Shown piece after piece: positions 1 to 9,734 of a stretch of DNA of 64,000 nucleotides. Positions within the stretch are counted from its first letter, which is position 1, and every line of letters starts with the position of its first letter. The stretch is from positions 3,882,007 through 3,946,006 of the forward strand of contig NZ_JRYR02000001.1 of NCBI RefSeq assembly GCF_000807855.2, read 5' to 3'. The translations under genes were made by a program, and so were the position numbers. The notes under the pieces are model-generated. The model did not search any database and was not told the origin of the DNA. It saw nothing but the letters and a program-made list of their open reading frames with translations. The stretch comes from Flammeovirga pacifica (GTDB lineage Bacteria > Bacteroidota > Bacteroidia > Cytophagales > Flammeovirgaceae).

Positions 1-305
1 TAACTCAAATTGATTTTGATGGAAATAAAGAAATATTCTCTTCAGTATCAATTGGTCAAAATGACGATTTGAATAACGTAGTTAGTGTTTTTCCAGATCC
101 AGTAAAAAGAGGTAATGAGATTACTATTCAATCGACTACAGACGAAGTTTTATCAGTGAAAATTTTATCTCTTGATGGAAAGGAAATGGATCAATTTAAT
201 GTTGATCATCTAATGACATATAAGGTAAATACTCAAGACCAAATGATCTTTGTAGAGATTGTAAATGGTCAAAATAAAGTAGTTAAGAAAGTGATTGTTC
301 AATAG
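1..305 (+). CDS. C-terminal end of a secreted protein with a T9SS type A sorting domain (5' end outside window)
   Basis: The reading frame is open from base 3 at the left edge to a TAG at 303-305, so this is the last 100 or so residues of a longer gene. The tail (VFPDPVKRGNEITIQ, then SVKILSLDGKEM, then MIFVEIVNGQNKVVKKVIVQ) has the order of a Por secretion (T9SS type A) sorting domain: a P-rich first strand, an 'L.G' strand and a terminal hydrophobic/basic strand. In this family the domain is cut off as the cargo is attached to the cell surface or released. The function of the cargo cannot be told from what remains. A TTG at 69 could be mistaken for a start, but the frame continues upstream of it. 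Confidence 0.75.
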   Translation, partial: TQIDFDGNKEIFSSVSIGQNDDLNNVVSVFPDPVKRGNEITIQSTTDEVLSVKILSLDGKEMDQFNVDHLMTYKVNTQDQMIFVEIVNGQNKVVKKVIVQ

Positions 306-330
306 AATGACATTATAATTTTCATCAAAA

Positions 331-366
331 AAATACCTACTCGAAATGGAGTAGGTATTTTTTTAT
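331..366. terminator. Bidirectional rho-independent terminator
   Basis: A perfect 12-bp stem (331-342 with 349-360), loop GAAATG, lies between the convergent T9SS-cargo gene and viaA. It is flanked by A-rich sequence on the left and T-rich on the right, so it can serve both strands. Confidence 0.85.
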
Positions 367-1862
367 ATTTCTTTTTTAGCCCTTCTGATATTCTTTAATT
401 TCTTAGCAAATTCTTCTAAACTATTTTTATTACTGGCTCTATACTTCCAAACCAAATCAAATGACTTAAGTTCATCAGGGTTTTCAGGGCCGAAAGTAAT
501 ACTAAAAAATCTAGATCCTTTTGATTGAGCTTTCCTTTGTTTATGTAATAAAGAAGTATCAAATGGGGGAATTTTACCATCAGTGATTAATACTAAATCA
601 GCATTTTTATAATCATCTGATTGCATTGTATCTATTGCAGTAGATAGGGCAGGGCCTGCATTGGTGCCAGCACTAAAAGACATTGATAAAAATTGAATGA
701 GAGGTTCAAGACCTTCGTGAAGGTTACTTAAATCTATTTTCTTTATCTCATCTTCCGTTGCTCCAAAAGAGAATAAAACACACTTACGCTTATTTTCTAA
801 GGCCATTTTCATAATGGCAAAGCATAAAGTTTTTGCAATTTGTTCTGGTTTACCTAACATAGAAGCACTTGTGTCAATACAAAGAACTACTGGTCCGGCA
901 ACATCTTCTGTTGTGCTTGTTTTTTCTTTTTTAGTACCCTTGTCGTCTTTTTTAGGATTTCTTTCTTCAGTCTTTAACTCGAAAGTTTGTAGTTTTCGTT
1001 CAATAAACTTTTTGTAAAAGATAATTTCTGTTTCTTCTTTTCCTAAAAAAGCAGCTTCCGATGGAAGTATCTGAGATAAGTCGTTACTTTCATGAATACC
1101 AGTTAAGGATTCTTTACCATGCGTAACTGTTTTACGGTAAGGTTGAATTGCAATTTCTTGTAATTGCTCTCTTTCCTCTTGTAATTCAGCACTTGCATAC
1201 CTTCCTAGAAGGTCGACTAACTCTTTGAGCATTTCCTCATCTTCTAATAATCTCTCGTATTGAGTGAGTACTTCAAAACCTGTTGATTGCCAACGCCCTT
1301 TTGCTTTTTCATAACCTAATCCAAGATGATCCATCAATTGACTGATCATACTTTGGGATTTATCGAATTTTACAGCGTTATCAGAAAGCTTCTTGATAAG
1401 GTCATCTTGCCTTTTTTGAGTTTTACCACCAAGTATTTTACGCATGGTTTCAACCATTTTGGACATCATACTTTGTCCTTTACGGCCTTTGTCACCATTA
1501 GCTTTCCCCGAACGCATTCCAAAAGGAAGACTTAATTTCTTTCTTTGTTTATCAATTTCAGGGGGTTGATTGGTCGTCTCTGCAATAGCTTCGATATGAG
1601 TTATCAATTCTTTCACAACATGCTCTCTCAAAGAGGCATGTCTACGAATAGAATCTTTAAGACCAGGTGTTTCAAGAACATCATCAATAATATTCTTATA
1701 GCCTAAAGCCATATCAGAAAAATTAGAATTAAGCGCATCAGGTTCATGACCTTTAGCAATATCTGTTAAGTAGATTCCTAAAACTTCTCTGTCCTCTGCC
1801 TCACCTAAAGCGGAGAACATTTTAAATTTTTCTATTTTTTCGAAGGAAGATTTAACCTCCAT
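363..1862 (-). CDS. viaA: VWA-domain protein ViaA, partner of RavA
   Basis: 499 residues, close to E. coli ViaA. The N-terminal two-thirds is helical and charged. A C-terminal von Willebrand A domain starts near residue 320, with an intact metal-binding MIDAS: DTSAS, then the GTNAG threonine, then LVLITDGK. In the RavA-ViaA system of Enterobacteria the two proteins act together at the membrane and have been linked to respiratory complexes and aminoglycoside sensitivity; here the role is inferred from that family. The ATG at 1862 lies inside the end of ravA (11-bp overlap), so the two are translationally coupled. It is the last gene of the pair and ends at a shared terminator. Confidence 0.85.
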   Translation of the reverse strand: MEVKSSFEKIEKFKMFSALGEAEDREVLGIYLTDIAKGHEPDALNSNFSDMALGYKNIIDDVLETPGLKDSIRRHASLREHVVKELITHIEAIAETTNQPPEIDKQRKKLSLPFGMRSGKANGDKGRKGQSMMSKMVETMRKILGGKTQKRQDDLIKKLSDNAVKFDKSQSMISQLMDHLGLGYEKAKGRWQSTGFEVLTQYERLLEDEEMLKELVDLLGRYASAELQEEREQLQEIAIQPYRKTVTHGKESLTGIHESNDLSQILPSEAAFLGKEETEIIFYKKFIERKLQTFELKTEERNPKKDDKGTKKEKTSTTEDVAGPVVLCIDTSASMLGKPEQIAKTLCFAIMKMALENKRKCVLFSFGATEDEIKKIDLSNLHEGLEPLIQFLSMSFSAGTNAGPALSTAIDTMQSDDYKNADLVLITDGKIPPFDTSLLHKQRKAQSKGSRFFSITFGPENPDELKSFDLVWKYRASNKNSLEEFAKKLKNIRRAKKEI

Positions 1863-3420
1863 AACTACGTTTTAATTTTTCCGTTTGGAGCTTGTAATTT
1901 AATACCTGCTTCCAAAGGTCATTTAATGATTCATCTATTAGAGATCGCCAGTTTTCTGATAAGAAAATATTTTTACCAACACCTTCTTCTCTACTTAATC
2001 TTACTTCTTCTACCTCTTGTGAGATCTTGTCAAGATATTTTAATAGTAGATCGGCTTCTTTATTTAATTGTTGTTTGATCTCATCAGAGATACTAATAGA
2101 AACTCTTCCGACTTTATGTTCCTTAGCAGACTTTAATTTGTATTTGTGATAGTCATGACCAATACGTACTTCAATTTCTGTATCAGAAATACGACCAACA
2201 GTAAAAGCTTCTGTTCTGCCAGTAGAAGTATATAGCATGATTTCGTTGGTGCCTCTGCCCATCATTTCAAAATCATCTGCAAGAATACGGTTGTTCATAC
2301 TACTAAACCCTTCGATTAAATAGTACTCACCATCTATCATTGTAGGAGCTTCTACATAAAGTTCTTTTTCCTCTTTTGTTTTATTATCTACGTCTCTTTC
2401 GAAAGTTTCTAATTGAGAGCGAACTGTTTCCATACTGTATTTAGTACTCCAACCATACTTTTGGATAGATCTTGTAACCCATTGCCTAACCATATCAATC
2501 TGATCTGGTGTGTGCCAAATACAATTGGCAATAAGGAAGCAATCGGAAAGATCTACACGTTCTCTGCCGTTCATAAATGCAGAAGTACGTAAGAGGCGGA
2601 CAATTTTATGCCACCTACGATCAGATACATAAATGTTATTTTCTGGTTCAGGACCAGTAGATTGATTATATCTTTCTATGTATTTTCTAACAATAGCAAT
2701 AACACTTAATACCTCGTTGGGTACTTTCAAAGAGTCGATCATTGGACTCCAAGAATCTACTTCTTTTTCGTTAAATTTTAAATCTTCGCTAACGACTGGG
2801 TTAGCATATTTAGAAGAAGTGATCATATCGAAGAACTTTTGCTCATCGATAATTCTATCTACATAAACACGAACTAGGAAACGATCCCAAATAGCTTCTA
2901 AGCCTTCACCTCTTGCAGGAAGTTCATTAGATGCAGACAAAAGAGCATGTACTTTTACTTCAATTTCTTGATCTCCATTTCTAAATACTTTCTCATTTAA
3001 TACAGTTAAAAGAGCATTTTGAATGGAAGGACCAGCTTTCCAGATCTCATCTAGGAAAACTACAGAAGATCCTGGTAGATAGTTATCAGTAAGACGTTCG
3101 TATTTATCTTCCTTACTTAATTTTGATATTGAAATAGGACCGAAGATTTCATCAGGAGTACTGAATCTGTTCATCAGATACTCAAAAGAATCTCCACCTG
3201 TAAATGCATATTTTAATCGGCGGGCAATCATACTTTTACCCACACCTGGAGGGCCTAACATGAAAATACTTTCTCCAGCAATGGCACTAAGCAAAGCTAG
3301 TGAAAGAACATCTTCTTTTTCATGAAGATCTTCACCTAACAATGCTAATAATTTCTTGGATCTATCACATACACTCAATGATGTAGTAGAAAAATCACTC
3401 ATCGTTCCGCTTGTATTCAT
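1852..3420 (-). CDS. ravA: MoxR-family AAA+ ATPase RavA
   Basis: 522 residues. Walker A is GPPGVGKS (residues 56-63) and Walker B is FLDE (122-125), followed by IWKAGP. The stretches RFSTPDEIFGPISI, SNELPARGEGLEAIWDRFLVR and YVSDRRWHKIVRLLRTSAF are near-identical in pattern to E. coli RavA, so this is RavA proper and not just any MoxR ATPase. The C-terminal third corresponds to the LARA-containing region and is less conserved. It probably works as a hexameric chaperone-like ATPase with ViaA, whose gene overlaps its 3' end. I chose the ATG at 3420; an internal ATG six codons later would also leave the whole ATPase domain intact. Confidence 0.9.
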   Translation of the reverse strand: MNTSGTMSDFSTTSLSVCDRSKKLLALLGEDLHEKEDVLSLALLSAIAGESIFMLGPPGVGKSMIARRLKYAFTGGDSFEYLMNRFSTPDEIFGPISISKLSKEDKYERLTDNYLPGSSVVFLDEIWKAGPSIQNALLTVLNEKVFRNGDQEIEVKVHALLSASNELPARGEGLEAIWDRFLVRVYVDRIIDEQKFFDMITSSKYANPVVSEDLKFNEKEVDSWSPMIDSLKVPNEVLSVIAIVRKYIERYNQSTGPEPENNIYVSDRRWHKIVRLLRTSAFMNGRERVDLSDCFLIANCIWHTPDQIDMVRQWVTRSIQKYGWSTKYSMETVRSQLETFERDVDNKTKEEKELYVEAPTMIDGEYYLIEGFSSMNNRILADDFEMMGRGTNEIMLYTSTGRTEAFTVGRISDTEIEVRIGHDYHKYKLKSAKEHKVGRVSISISDEIKQQLNKEADLLLKYLDKISQEVEEVRLSREEGVGKNIFLSENWRSLIDESLNDLWKQVLNYKLQTEKLKRSYGG

Positions 3421-3738
3421 TTTAGTTCGTTGATTAGAGACAGATAGTGCTAATCAGAGCATAATATTCTAAAATGCTCTATTATGAAGTTAACTTAGCT
3501 CAATTTAAAAAGAAACACTCTATCCTTGTGAATAGTAATTAATTTGACCGCTTCTATGAAGATGTAAATTAATGCCCTAAAATATTGAATATTTTTTATT
3601 TCGACATCAAAATGAAGATTAAGTCAAGTTAATTTTTCTGATTAAAATATAAAGAAGGGTGATTTTTATGAGAAATAATAAAAAAAGCAGCCATATAATT
3701 ATGACTGCTATCTTAAAAAAATACGATCAACAAAGATT
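3421..3738. other. Intergenic region before ravA, after the DUF5916 gene
   Basis: 318 bases without a gene. It must hold the ravA promoter (minus strand), but I find no clear TAnnTTTG match. The right end contains the terminator of the DUF5916 gene. No convincing short ORF was seen. Confidence 0.5.
3678..3709 (-). terminator. Terminator of the DUF5916 gene
   Basis: On the minus strand a 9-bp stem (3701-3709 with 3686-3694, one G-T pair, AATTAT loop) is followed by a run of T. It lies 30 bases after the stop codon of the DUF5916 gene. Confidence 0.75.
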
Positions 3739-6303
3739 TTACATTCTTTTCAATCCCTTTTTTACTTGTTGATAATCCAAGAAATACATCAATCTTACAG
3801 ATACAGTATTGACTTGAGGTTCTTTCCATAACTCATCAATGTTTTCTCTGAAATTATAATGAGAGTTATGTGTATTATGACCTAATTGATTTCTCCACAT
3901 AGCTGTAAAAAAGCTACCTGGAAGGAACTCCCAGCTATAAGTCAATTCTACATTAAAGTTATTATAGTTGGCGTCATGTTCTTTTTCTCCATCCTCGTTT
4001 ATATCATTATAATCAGTAGGAAATAAATCACCTTCTTTAGAGAGGTTATAAAATTGATCATAATTTACTCTTCTCCAATAATGTCTTAGTCTGAATGTGA
4101 GGAACATTTTAGGGTTGAAGATATATGAGGTCCAAAAGTTATTCTCTAATGTTTGTACATCACGATTTCCGTAAATAACAGACTCTACATCGTCATTTTC
4201 GTCCTTTAGAGTGGTAGTGTATCCTTTTTCATTCTCATGGGTATTCCAAGATATTTGATGATTAAGGTCGAGTTTATCGTTCACTCTTAAAGTTTGACCA
4301 TATCTATAATAATTATCGAGTTGATTAAAGTCAGGTCTTTGCCAAACTGAAGCTCTTACGCTGATGGAATATTTCTTACTTCCGTTTGAACTAATAGTTA
4401 CTCCTGCATCTTGAGAAGGTAAACGTTTAAATCTATATCCCTCTTCTCGAGGATCAAAATAATCATAGCTTAAGCCCGGTGTAACTGATGCATTTGCATA
4501 TACACTCCAAAAATTCTTGAATAACATGTCTCCATCCGCCCAAACTCTTCTTGAGGTAAAAACTCTAGGATTATAAAGGTGGTCTTGGTCATAACCCACT
4601 CTACCCCAAAATCTTTGATAAATACCTCTAGCTTTAAATTGATTCCATTGTGTATTTGCACGGAAATTCATGGAATTGTTAGAACCATTGTAACCCATAT
4701 CATTAGGGTTGTAAGTGTCTGATTCTACATTGGTAGAAACCCAATATCTCCAATTACCAGATACTTTACCGTGTCCAACATCAAAACGATGTCCTAATAC
4801 AGTATTTGCATTTTCAGTAATATTCCCTTCATCATCTTTTTGAGCAGAAAAGAATTCCTGACTTAATGCTCCCATTGCCCTAAATCTGAATTTATTATTT
4901 CTGTCATATAAATCAGTATGAGCAGTTGTTACATTAGAGTTTTTATATCCTTCGCCTCTATAAACATTGGTATTGATTACACCAATTGTTGAGTTATTTG
5001 GGAGGTTTTGATCAATGGCGATAATATTAAAATTGGTTACAGGGTCAGCATCAACGGTTCTTGTTGTTCCTGATAAAGTATCTTCTATTATGCCAAAAGT
5101 AGAATTAGTAACAGAGTTTAATATACCTACACCAAGACCTTTCTCAGTTCTACCAGTTAATTTAACAGAGTTGACTAAGGGTGCATCAGTAGGTCTATAT
5201 TTATATTCTTCATTAGCTTGCAGTAAATCATCAGACGGCGTATTATGATTTTGACCAATCCTTCTAGAATAAAATTGATTCCATCGATTAAAAATGGTCG
5301 TTCCTTGAGTAAAGAAGTTTCGAAACTCTCCAAATCGAACCTCATAAGCGGAAAGGTTTAATACTTCATTATCAGCTTGTACTTGAGAAAAATCAGGAAC
5401 TAAACTCACATCTAATGTGAAACTTTGTCCTAGTCCTAGTTTTAAATCAGCACCACCAGAAAATGTATTGGCTACTTTTGATGAACCTTGTTTACCTACT
5501 ACCACATTACTCACATAAGGAGATAATGTTAATCTTAATGGAGGTTTGATGTCGTATAAGCCACGCAAAGAACCAAATTGATTAACATAGCCTTGTTTTT
5601 CAGCATCAACATTATTCCAATAAGAAGTTTCGTTGTAACGTTGTATTACACGACCAAAATTAACACCCCATACTTGTTCTTTGGCATTGGGCATTCTTAA
5701 AGCTCTATAGGGTATGGCAATTTCACAAGCCCAACCATTTTCATTTTTTTGAACAGCAGAAGACCAAACCTCATTCCAGTTACCATCCCAACCAGAGGTA
5801 CCACGAATTCTATCACTTTGTACACCAGAGGCAGAAACAACAAACTCAAAACAATCTTGTTGTTTGTTATAAGTATCAAAAGAAACAAAAAAAGCATCTG
5901 CAGCACCGGCACCAGAATCTCGACCACCCAAGTTGGTTCTAATAGAATCAGGGGCAGTATCATACATTTGTGCCATTATATAAATAGCATAATCATCAAA
6001 CGCTACTTGTACTCTAGTTTTCTGATTAGATTTTTGATTATTATTGGGCCAATTCTGAGTAAAATTCCCTTCAAAAAAGTATTTCTGAGCTTCCTCATTA
6101 TTTAAGAAATGACCATTTAAACTAGCAGTTAGATTGGTCATATTTAATGGATCTTTCCAAACTTCATCATCTAAAACTCCATCAATTTTTGGAGCATGAT
6201 GAGTAGGCCAGGCATGAAGATTCATTCTGTGTAATTGTGCAAATAAGATATTAGGTAATAATATCACACACACTAAAAGGATATATCGTTTAAAGGCAGT
6301 CAA
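3739..6303 (-). CDS. DUF5916 outer-membrane protein with N-terminal CBM9-like domain
   Basis: 854 residues. A signal peptide (hydrophobic core LLVCVILLPNILFAQ) is followed by a carbohydrate-binding family 9-like domain: APKIDGVLDDEVWKD, then DDYAIYIMAQMYD, then DAFFVSFDTYNKQQDCFEF. A long C-terminal part is rich in alternating aromatic strands typical of an outer-membrane barrel and corresponds to DUF5916. Proteins of this kind are common in marine Bacteroidota; their substrate is not established. The start appears to be TTG at 6303: the next in-frame ATG (residue 27) lies after the signal peptide, so using it would remove export. The gene is monocistronic with its own terminator. Confidence 0.8.
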   Translation of the reverse strand: MTAFKRYILLVCVILLPNILFAQLHRMNLHAWPTHHAPKIDGVLDDEVWKDPLNMTNLTASLNGHFLNNEEAQKYFFEGNFTQNWPNNNQKSNQKTRVQVAFDDYAIYIMAQMYDTAPDSIRTNLGGRDSGAGAADAFFVSFDTYNKQQDCFEFVVSASGVQSDRIRGTSGWDGNWNEVWSSAVQKNENGWACEIAIPYRALRMPNAKEQVWGVNFGRVIQRYNETSYWNNVDAEKQGYVNQFGSLRGLYDIKPPLRLTLSPYVSNVVVGKQGSSKVANTFSGGADLKLGLGQSFTLDVSLVPDFSQVQADNEVLNLSAYEVRFGEFRNFFTQGTTIFNRWNQFYSRRIGQNHNTPSDDLLQANEEYKYRPTDAPLVNSVKLTGRTEKGLGVGILNSVTNSTFGIIEDTLSGTTRTVDADPVTNFNIIAIDQNLPNNSTIGVINTNVYRGEGYKNSNVTTAHTDLYDRNNKFRFRAMGALSQEFFSAQKDDEGNITENANTVLGHRFDVGHGKVSGNWRYWVSTNVESDTYNPNDMGYNGSNNSMNFRANTQWNQFKARGIYQRFWGRVGYDQDHLYNPRVFTSRRVWADGDMLFKNFWSVYANASVTPGLSYDYFDPREEGYRFKRLPSQDAGVTISSNGSKKYSISVRASVWQRPDFNQLDNYYRYGQTLRVNDKLDLNHQISWNTHENEKGYTTTLKDENDDVESVIYGNRDVQTLENNFWTSYIFNPKMFLTFRLRHYWRRVNYDQFYNLSKEGDLFPTDYNDINEDGEKEHDANYNNFNVELTYSWEFLPGSFFTAMWRNQLGHNTHNSHYNFRENIDELWKEPQVNTVSVRLMYFLDYQQVKKGLKRM

Positions 6304-6791
6304 GTGATTAGAAAAGTTTATTTTCAGTAAGTTAATAGTGATTATACTCGTAACTTATTTAGCGTTTGAAACAAATTATTTAGACTATAGTTTAGCACTT
6401 ACAATTTGTATATTTAAAGGTATTAAATCAAGCACGTTAATCAATGTTAACTAATTTTATCAATTGACGTACTCAAAGGTTGGGTTCTTTAATATTCATT
6501 ATGAATTTAAATTGTAAGTAGATGAGATTTAGTGAGATATGGAAGTGTTTTTAACCTCATAAAATTAGATGAAAAGTAAGTTTGAATCACAATCAATTCT
6601 AAACAAAATTGTTGATTGTAGATGGAAGTAGTATTTTTGCTAGTTAAACACTTACTGTTAGAGGTGGTATGCAATGTTTTATTTCAGATAACTACATGTG
6701 CACCTACTCTAAAAAATCAAAAAATGAATCATTAAGCTCAGAAATAGGAGGACTGAAAATCCTCAACCTTCTGTCTTAAATTCCTAAAGTA
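6304..6791. other. Divergent intergenic region, DUF5916 gene / miaB
   Basis: 488 bases, AT-rich, with no ORF that looks real. It should hold both divergent promoters. The only promoter-like element I can point to is the one at 6612-6639 for miaB. Confidence 0.5.
6612..6639 (+). promoter_or_regulatory. Candidate Bacteroidota promoter for miaB
   Basis: TTG (6612-6614), 17 bases, then TATTTTTG (6632-6639), which fits the -33 TTG / -7 TAnnTTTG pattern of the primary Bacteroidota sigma factor. It leaves a long leader of about 150 bases, so another start site closer to the gene is possible. Confidence 0.35.
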
Positions 6792-8264
6792 ATGAGCGAT
6801 TTAATTAAGGATATCAACTTTGTAGGAGACGATGTTGATAAGAAAGCAGTGTCTTGTGATATGAAAATTACAGAAGATACTGCTAAAGAAGGGCAACGTA
6901 AGCTTTACATAGAAAGCTACGGTTGCCAAATGAATTTCTCTGATTCAGAAATTGTAGCTTCTGTTATGCAGGAGAACAATTTTGGAACAACAAAAGATGT
7001 AGAAGAAGCAGATTTAGTTTTCTTAAATACCTGTTCTATTCGTGAAAAAGCAGAACTAACGGTTAGAAAACGTTTAACGGTCTTCAACAAAATTAAAAAG
7101 AGAAAGCCCGGAATGATTATCGGAGTGCTTGGTTGCATGGCCGAACGTTTGAAAACTCAATTATTGGAAGAAGAAAAAATGGTAGATATCGTGGCAGGAC
7201 CTGATTCTTACCGTGATCTTCCAAAACTTGTTGGCGAAGTTGATGAAGGAGATAAAGGCGTAAATGTATTTTTATCGAGAGATGAAACTTATGCAGATAT
7301 TGCTCCTGTTCGTTTAAATTCGAATGGCATTACAGCATTAATCTCTATTATGAGAGGTTGTGATAACATGTGCTCGTTCTGTGTTGTTCCATATACAAGA
7401 GGTAGAGAGCGTTCGAGAGATCCTCATTCTATTGTAAAAGAGGCTCAAGAATTATTTGATCAAGGGTATAAAGAAGTCACTTTATTAGGTCAGAATGTAG
7501 ACTCTTACAAATGGTCTGATGAAGAAAACAATAAAGCTCGACTTGAAAAGAAAGAGAAAAGTGATAAAGTAGAAGAGGTGGTTAATTTTGCTAACCTATT
7601 AGAAATGGTAGCTAAAGTATCTCCTGAACTTCGTATTCGCTTCTCGACATCCCACCCAAAAGACATTACTGATGATGTGCTTTACACTATAAAGAAGTAC
7701 GAAAACATCTGTAAGTTTATTCACCTTCCTGTTCAATCGGGTAATTCAAGAATTTTAGATTTGATGAACCGTACTTATGATAGAGAATGGTACATCAATA
7801 GAATAGATAAGATTCGTGAAATATTGGGTGATGAATGTGGTGTTTCTTCTGATATGATTTCTGGTTTCTGTTCGGAAACTGAAGAAGAACATCAAGATAC
7901 ATTATCTCTTATGGAGTATGTTGAGTTCGATTTTAGTTATATGTTCTTCTATTCTGAGCGTCCTGGTACTTTGGCCGAGAAGAAACTTGAAGATGATATT
8001 CCTGAAGTAGTAAAGAGACGTAGATTACAAGAAATTGTAGATCTACAAAGAAAACATGCTGCAAAACGTAATGCTTTGAACATCGGACAAACGCAAAAAG
8101 TTTTGATTGAAGGTGTGTCTAAACGTTCTGAAGAACATTTCCAAGGAAGAAATTCACAAAACAAAGTGATTGTTTTCCCGAAAGGAGATGCGAAAATCGG
8201 AACATATGCTAACGTAAAAGTGCATGATTGTACAACAGGTACATTATTAGGTACAATAGTTTAA
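6792..8264 (+). CDS. miaB: tRNA-2-methylthio-N6-dimethylallyladenosine synthase MiaB
   Basis: 490 residues. This radical-SAM enzyme adds the 2-methylthio group to i6A37 of tRNAs that read UNN codons. The N-terminal methylthiotransferase domain has the three cluster cysteines C45 (SYGCQMN), C81 ([10 protein letters not shown]) and C115 (GCMAERL). The radical-SAM CxxxCxxC motif is at C190, C194 and C197 ([19 protein letters not shown]). A C-terminal TRAM domain ends the protein. About 35 N-terminal residues before the first domain are an extension of low conservation. The gene stands alone with its own terminator. Confidence 0.95.
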   Translation: MSDLIKDINFVGDDVDKKAVSCDMKITEDTAKEGQRKLYIESYGCQMNFSDSEIVASVMQENNFGTTKDVEEADLVFLNTCSIREKAELTVRKRLTVFNKIKKRKPGMIIGVLGCMAERLKTQLLEEEKMVDIVAGPDSYRDLPKLVGEVDEGDKGVNVFLSRDETYADIAPVRLNSNGITALISIMRGCDNMCSFCVVPYTRGRERSRDPHSIVKEAQELFDQGYKEVTLLGQNVDSYKWSDEENNKARLEKKEKSDKVEEVVNFANLLEMVAKVSPELRIRFSTSHPKDITDDVLYTIKKYENICKFIHLPVQSGNSRILDLMNRTYDREWYINRIDKIREILGDECGVSSDMISGFCSETEEEHQDTLSLMEYVEFDFSYMFFYSERPGTLAEKKLEDDIPEVVKRRRLQEIVDLQRKHAAKRNALNIGQTQKVLIEGVSKRSEEHFQGRNSQNKVIVFPKGDAKIGTYANVKVHDCTTGTLLGTIV

Positions 8265-8343
8265 TTGATACAAACACTATAATAGTAGTGTTACTAACCT
8301 AAGTTCGGTAAAAAATATTTTTATTCGAACCCTAGGTGAATAT

Positions 8344-8382
8344 AAAATACGATGTTCTAAAATTAGGGCATCGTATTTTTTT
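8344..8382 (+). terminator. Terminator of miaB
   Basis: An 11-bp stem (8344-8354 with 8369-8379) with a 14-base loop is followed by T residues to 8382. It lies 80 bases after the miaB stop; a smaller ACACTA/TAGTGT hairpin at 8274-8291 precedes it. Confidence 0.75.
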
Positions 8383-8453
8383 GTATATTCGGTAAAGCAT
8401 ATAGCCCCATAAACAGCATTTTATCACCCCATTGGTGTAAACCCATAAATGAT

Positions 8454-9734
8454 ATGTTGATCGAATTCTCAGTGACCAATTTTAGGTCTATTAAAAATGA
8501 ACAAACACTATCTCTTTTGCCCTCCTCAAGAGTTAGAAAAAATACCTTGGATAATAGATTATTAGTACATAAAAGATACCCTCAAACAGAGACCTTAGCT
8601 TCGGCGGTTGTTTTTGGTGCGAATGCCTCAGGGAAAAGTAATTTATTGAGAGCATTAGAGGCGTTGTCTGTTATTGTACAAGAAGGACATGAAAGTGCCA
8701 TTGGCGAAGGGGCAAAAGCCTATGTTCCTTTTCGATTAGACCGCTTTTCAAGAGATTTGCCCACTGAGTTTTATATCCGGTTTATTGCAATTGATGGTAT
8801 TCAATATGAATATGAACTAGCTAGAGATGCAGAAAATATAACAAAAGAGGCTTTATATGCTTACCCTAAAAATAGAAGAGTAAAACTTTTTGAAAGGGAA
8901 CAAAATATTCCAGTTGTTTTTGGTAAAAAATTAAAAGGGGATAAGCAATCTATTGCTCGTCATGTAATGCCTTATCAGTTATTCTTAGCAAAAGGTGCAC
9001 AATTAGGATTGGAACAGTTAAGAGCCCCATGGGAATTTTTCAAGAATCATTTAAGGGCATATATTTTATATAAATCCGTTTACGATGATGCTCTTTTACA
9101 AGGTATTGCCAAACATATTGTAAATGATGAAAGTGGGCGTTTTCTAAATAATCTGAGTCAGCTTGTAAATAATGCAGATACAGGTATAAAAGGGATTGAT
9201 GTTATACAAGAAGATTCCGAATTAATGGGGCTTTTTGAAGGTAGACGTCGATATCAAATAAAAACAATACACCATTCCGAAGATGAAGATCAAAAAGTAC
9301 TTTTTGATTTAAAAGAAGAATCTATTGGTACAAGAAAGTTGGTTGCATTAGGTGGATTAATCTTAAGAGTTTTGGAGGCAGGTGATACTTTAGCAATTGA
9401 CGAATTAGATCAAAGTATGCACCCTCATTTGACTAGGGCATTAATTAAACTATTTCATAATCCTAGAACTAATCCAAGGAGAGCACAATTGATTTTTTCT
9501 ACACATGATGCATCATTGTTAAATAACGATTTATTTAGATTTGACCAAGTGTTTATTTCTGAGAGATCAGAAGAGGGAGTAACAGAAATATCGTCTGTTT
9601 CTGATGTTCCAAACTTGAAAAAAGAATTGCCATTAGAAGAATGGTATTTAACAGGGAAGTTTGGAGGTACACCTGCGATTAATCAGTTTGGTTTGGATTT
9701 CGATTTTAACGTGGGAGGGGATCATGAGAAATAG
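8454..9734 (+). CDS. AAA family ATPase, RloA/AbiLi-like (probable defence gene)
   Basis: 426 residues. It opens with the SMC/RecF-like strand IEFSVTNFRSIKNEQTLSL. Walker A is GANASGKS (residues 55-62). A signature-like SIGTRKLVALGG is followed by Walker B TLAIDELDQSMHP and the switch LIFSTHDASLL. This is the AAA_15/AAA_21 ATPase type found in OLD, RloA, PrrC-associated and abortive-infection systems. The next gene overlaps it by 11 bases and is RloB-like, the pairing known as RloA-RloB or AbiLi-AbiLii. The role in phage defence is inferred from that pairing. The ATG at 8454 matches the normal start of the family domain. Confidence 0.8.
   Translation: MLIEFSVTNFRSIKNEQTLSLLPSSRVRKNTLDNRLLVHKRYPQTETLASAVVFGANASGKSNLLRALEALSVIVQEGHESAIGEGAKAYVPFRLDRFSRDLPTEFYIRFIAIDGIQYEYELARDAENITKEALYAYPKNRRVKLFEREQNIPVVFGKKLKGDKQSIARHVMPYQLFLAKGAQLGLEQLRAPWEFFKNHLRAYILYKSVYDDALLQGIAKHIVNDESGRFLNNLSQLVNNADTGIKGIDVIQEDSELMGLFEGRRRYQIKTIHHSEDEDQKVLFDLKEESIGTRKLVALGGLILRVLEAGDTLAIDELDQSMHPHLTRALIKLFHNPRTNPRRAQLIFSTHDASLLNNDLFRFDQVFISERSEEGVTEISSVSDVPNLKKELPLEEWYLTGKFGGTPAINQFGLDFDFNVGGDHEK

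Noticed and set aside
5697..6105. Overlapping frames of 88 and 118 codons inside the DUF5916 gene
   Set aside because: They lie wholly within a well-supported gene, with biased, low-complexity composition typical of shadow frames.
9661..9723. TTG start for the RloB-like gene
   Set aside because: The extra 21 residues are unlike the family, and the ATG at 9724 has a strong ribosome site at ideal distance.
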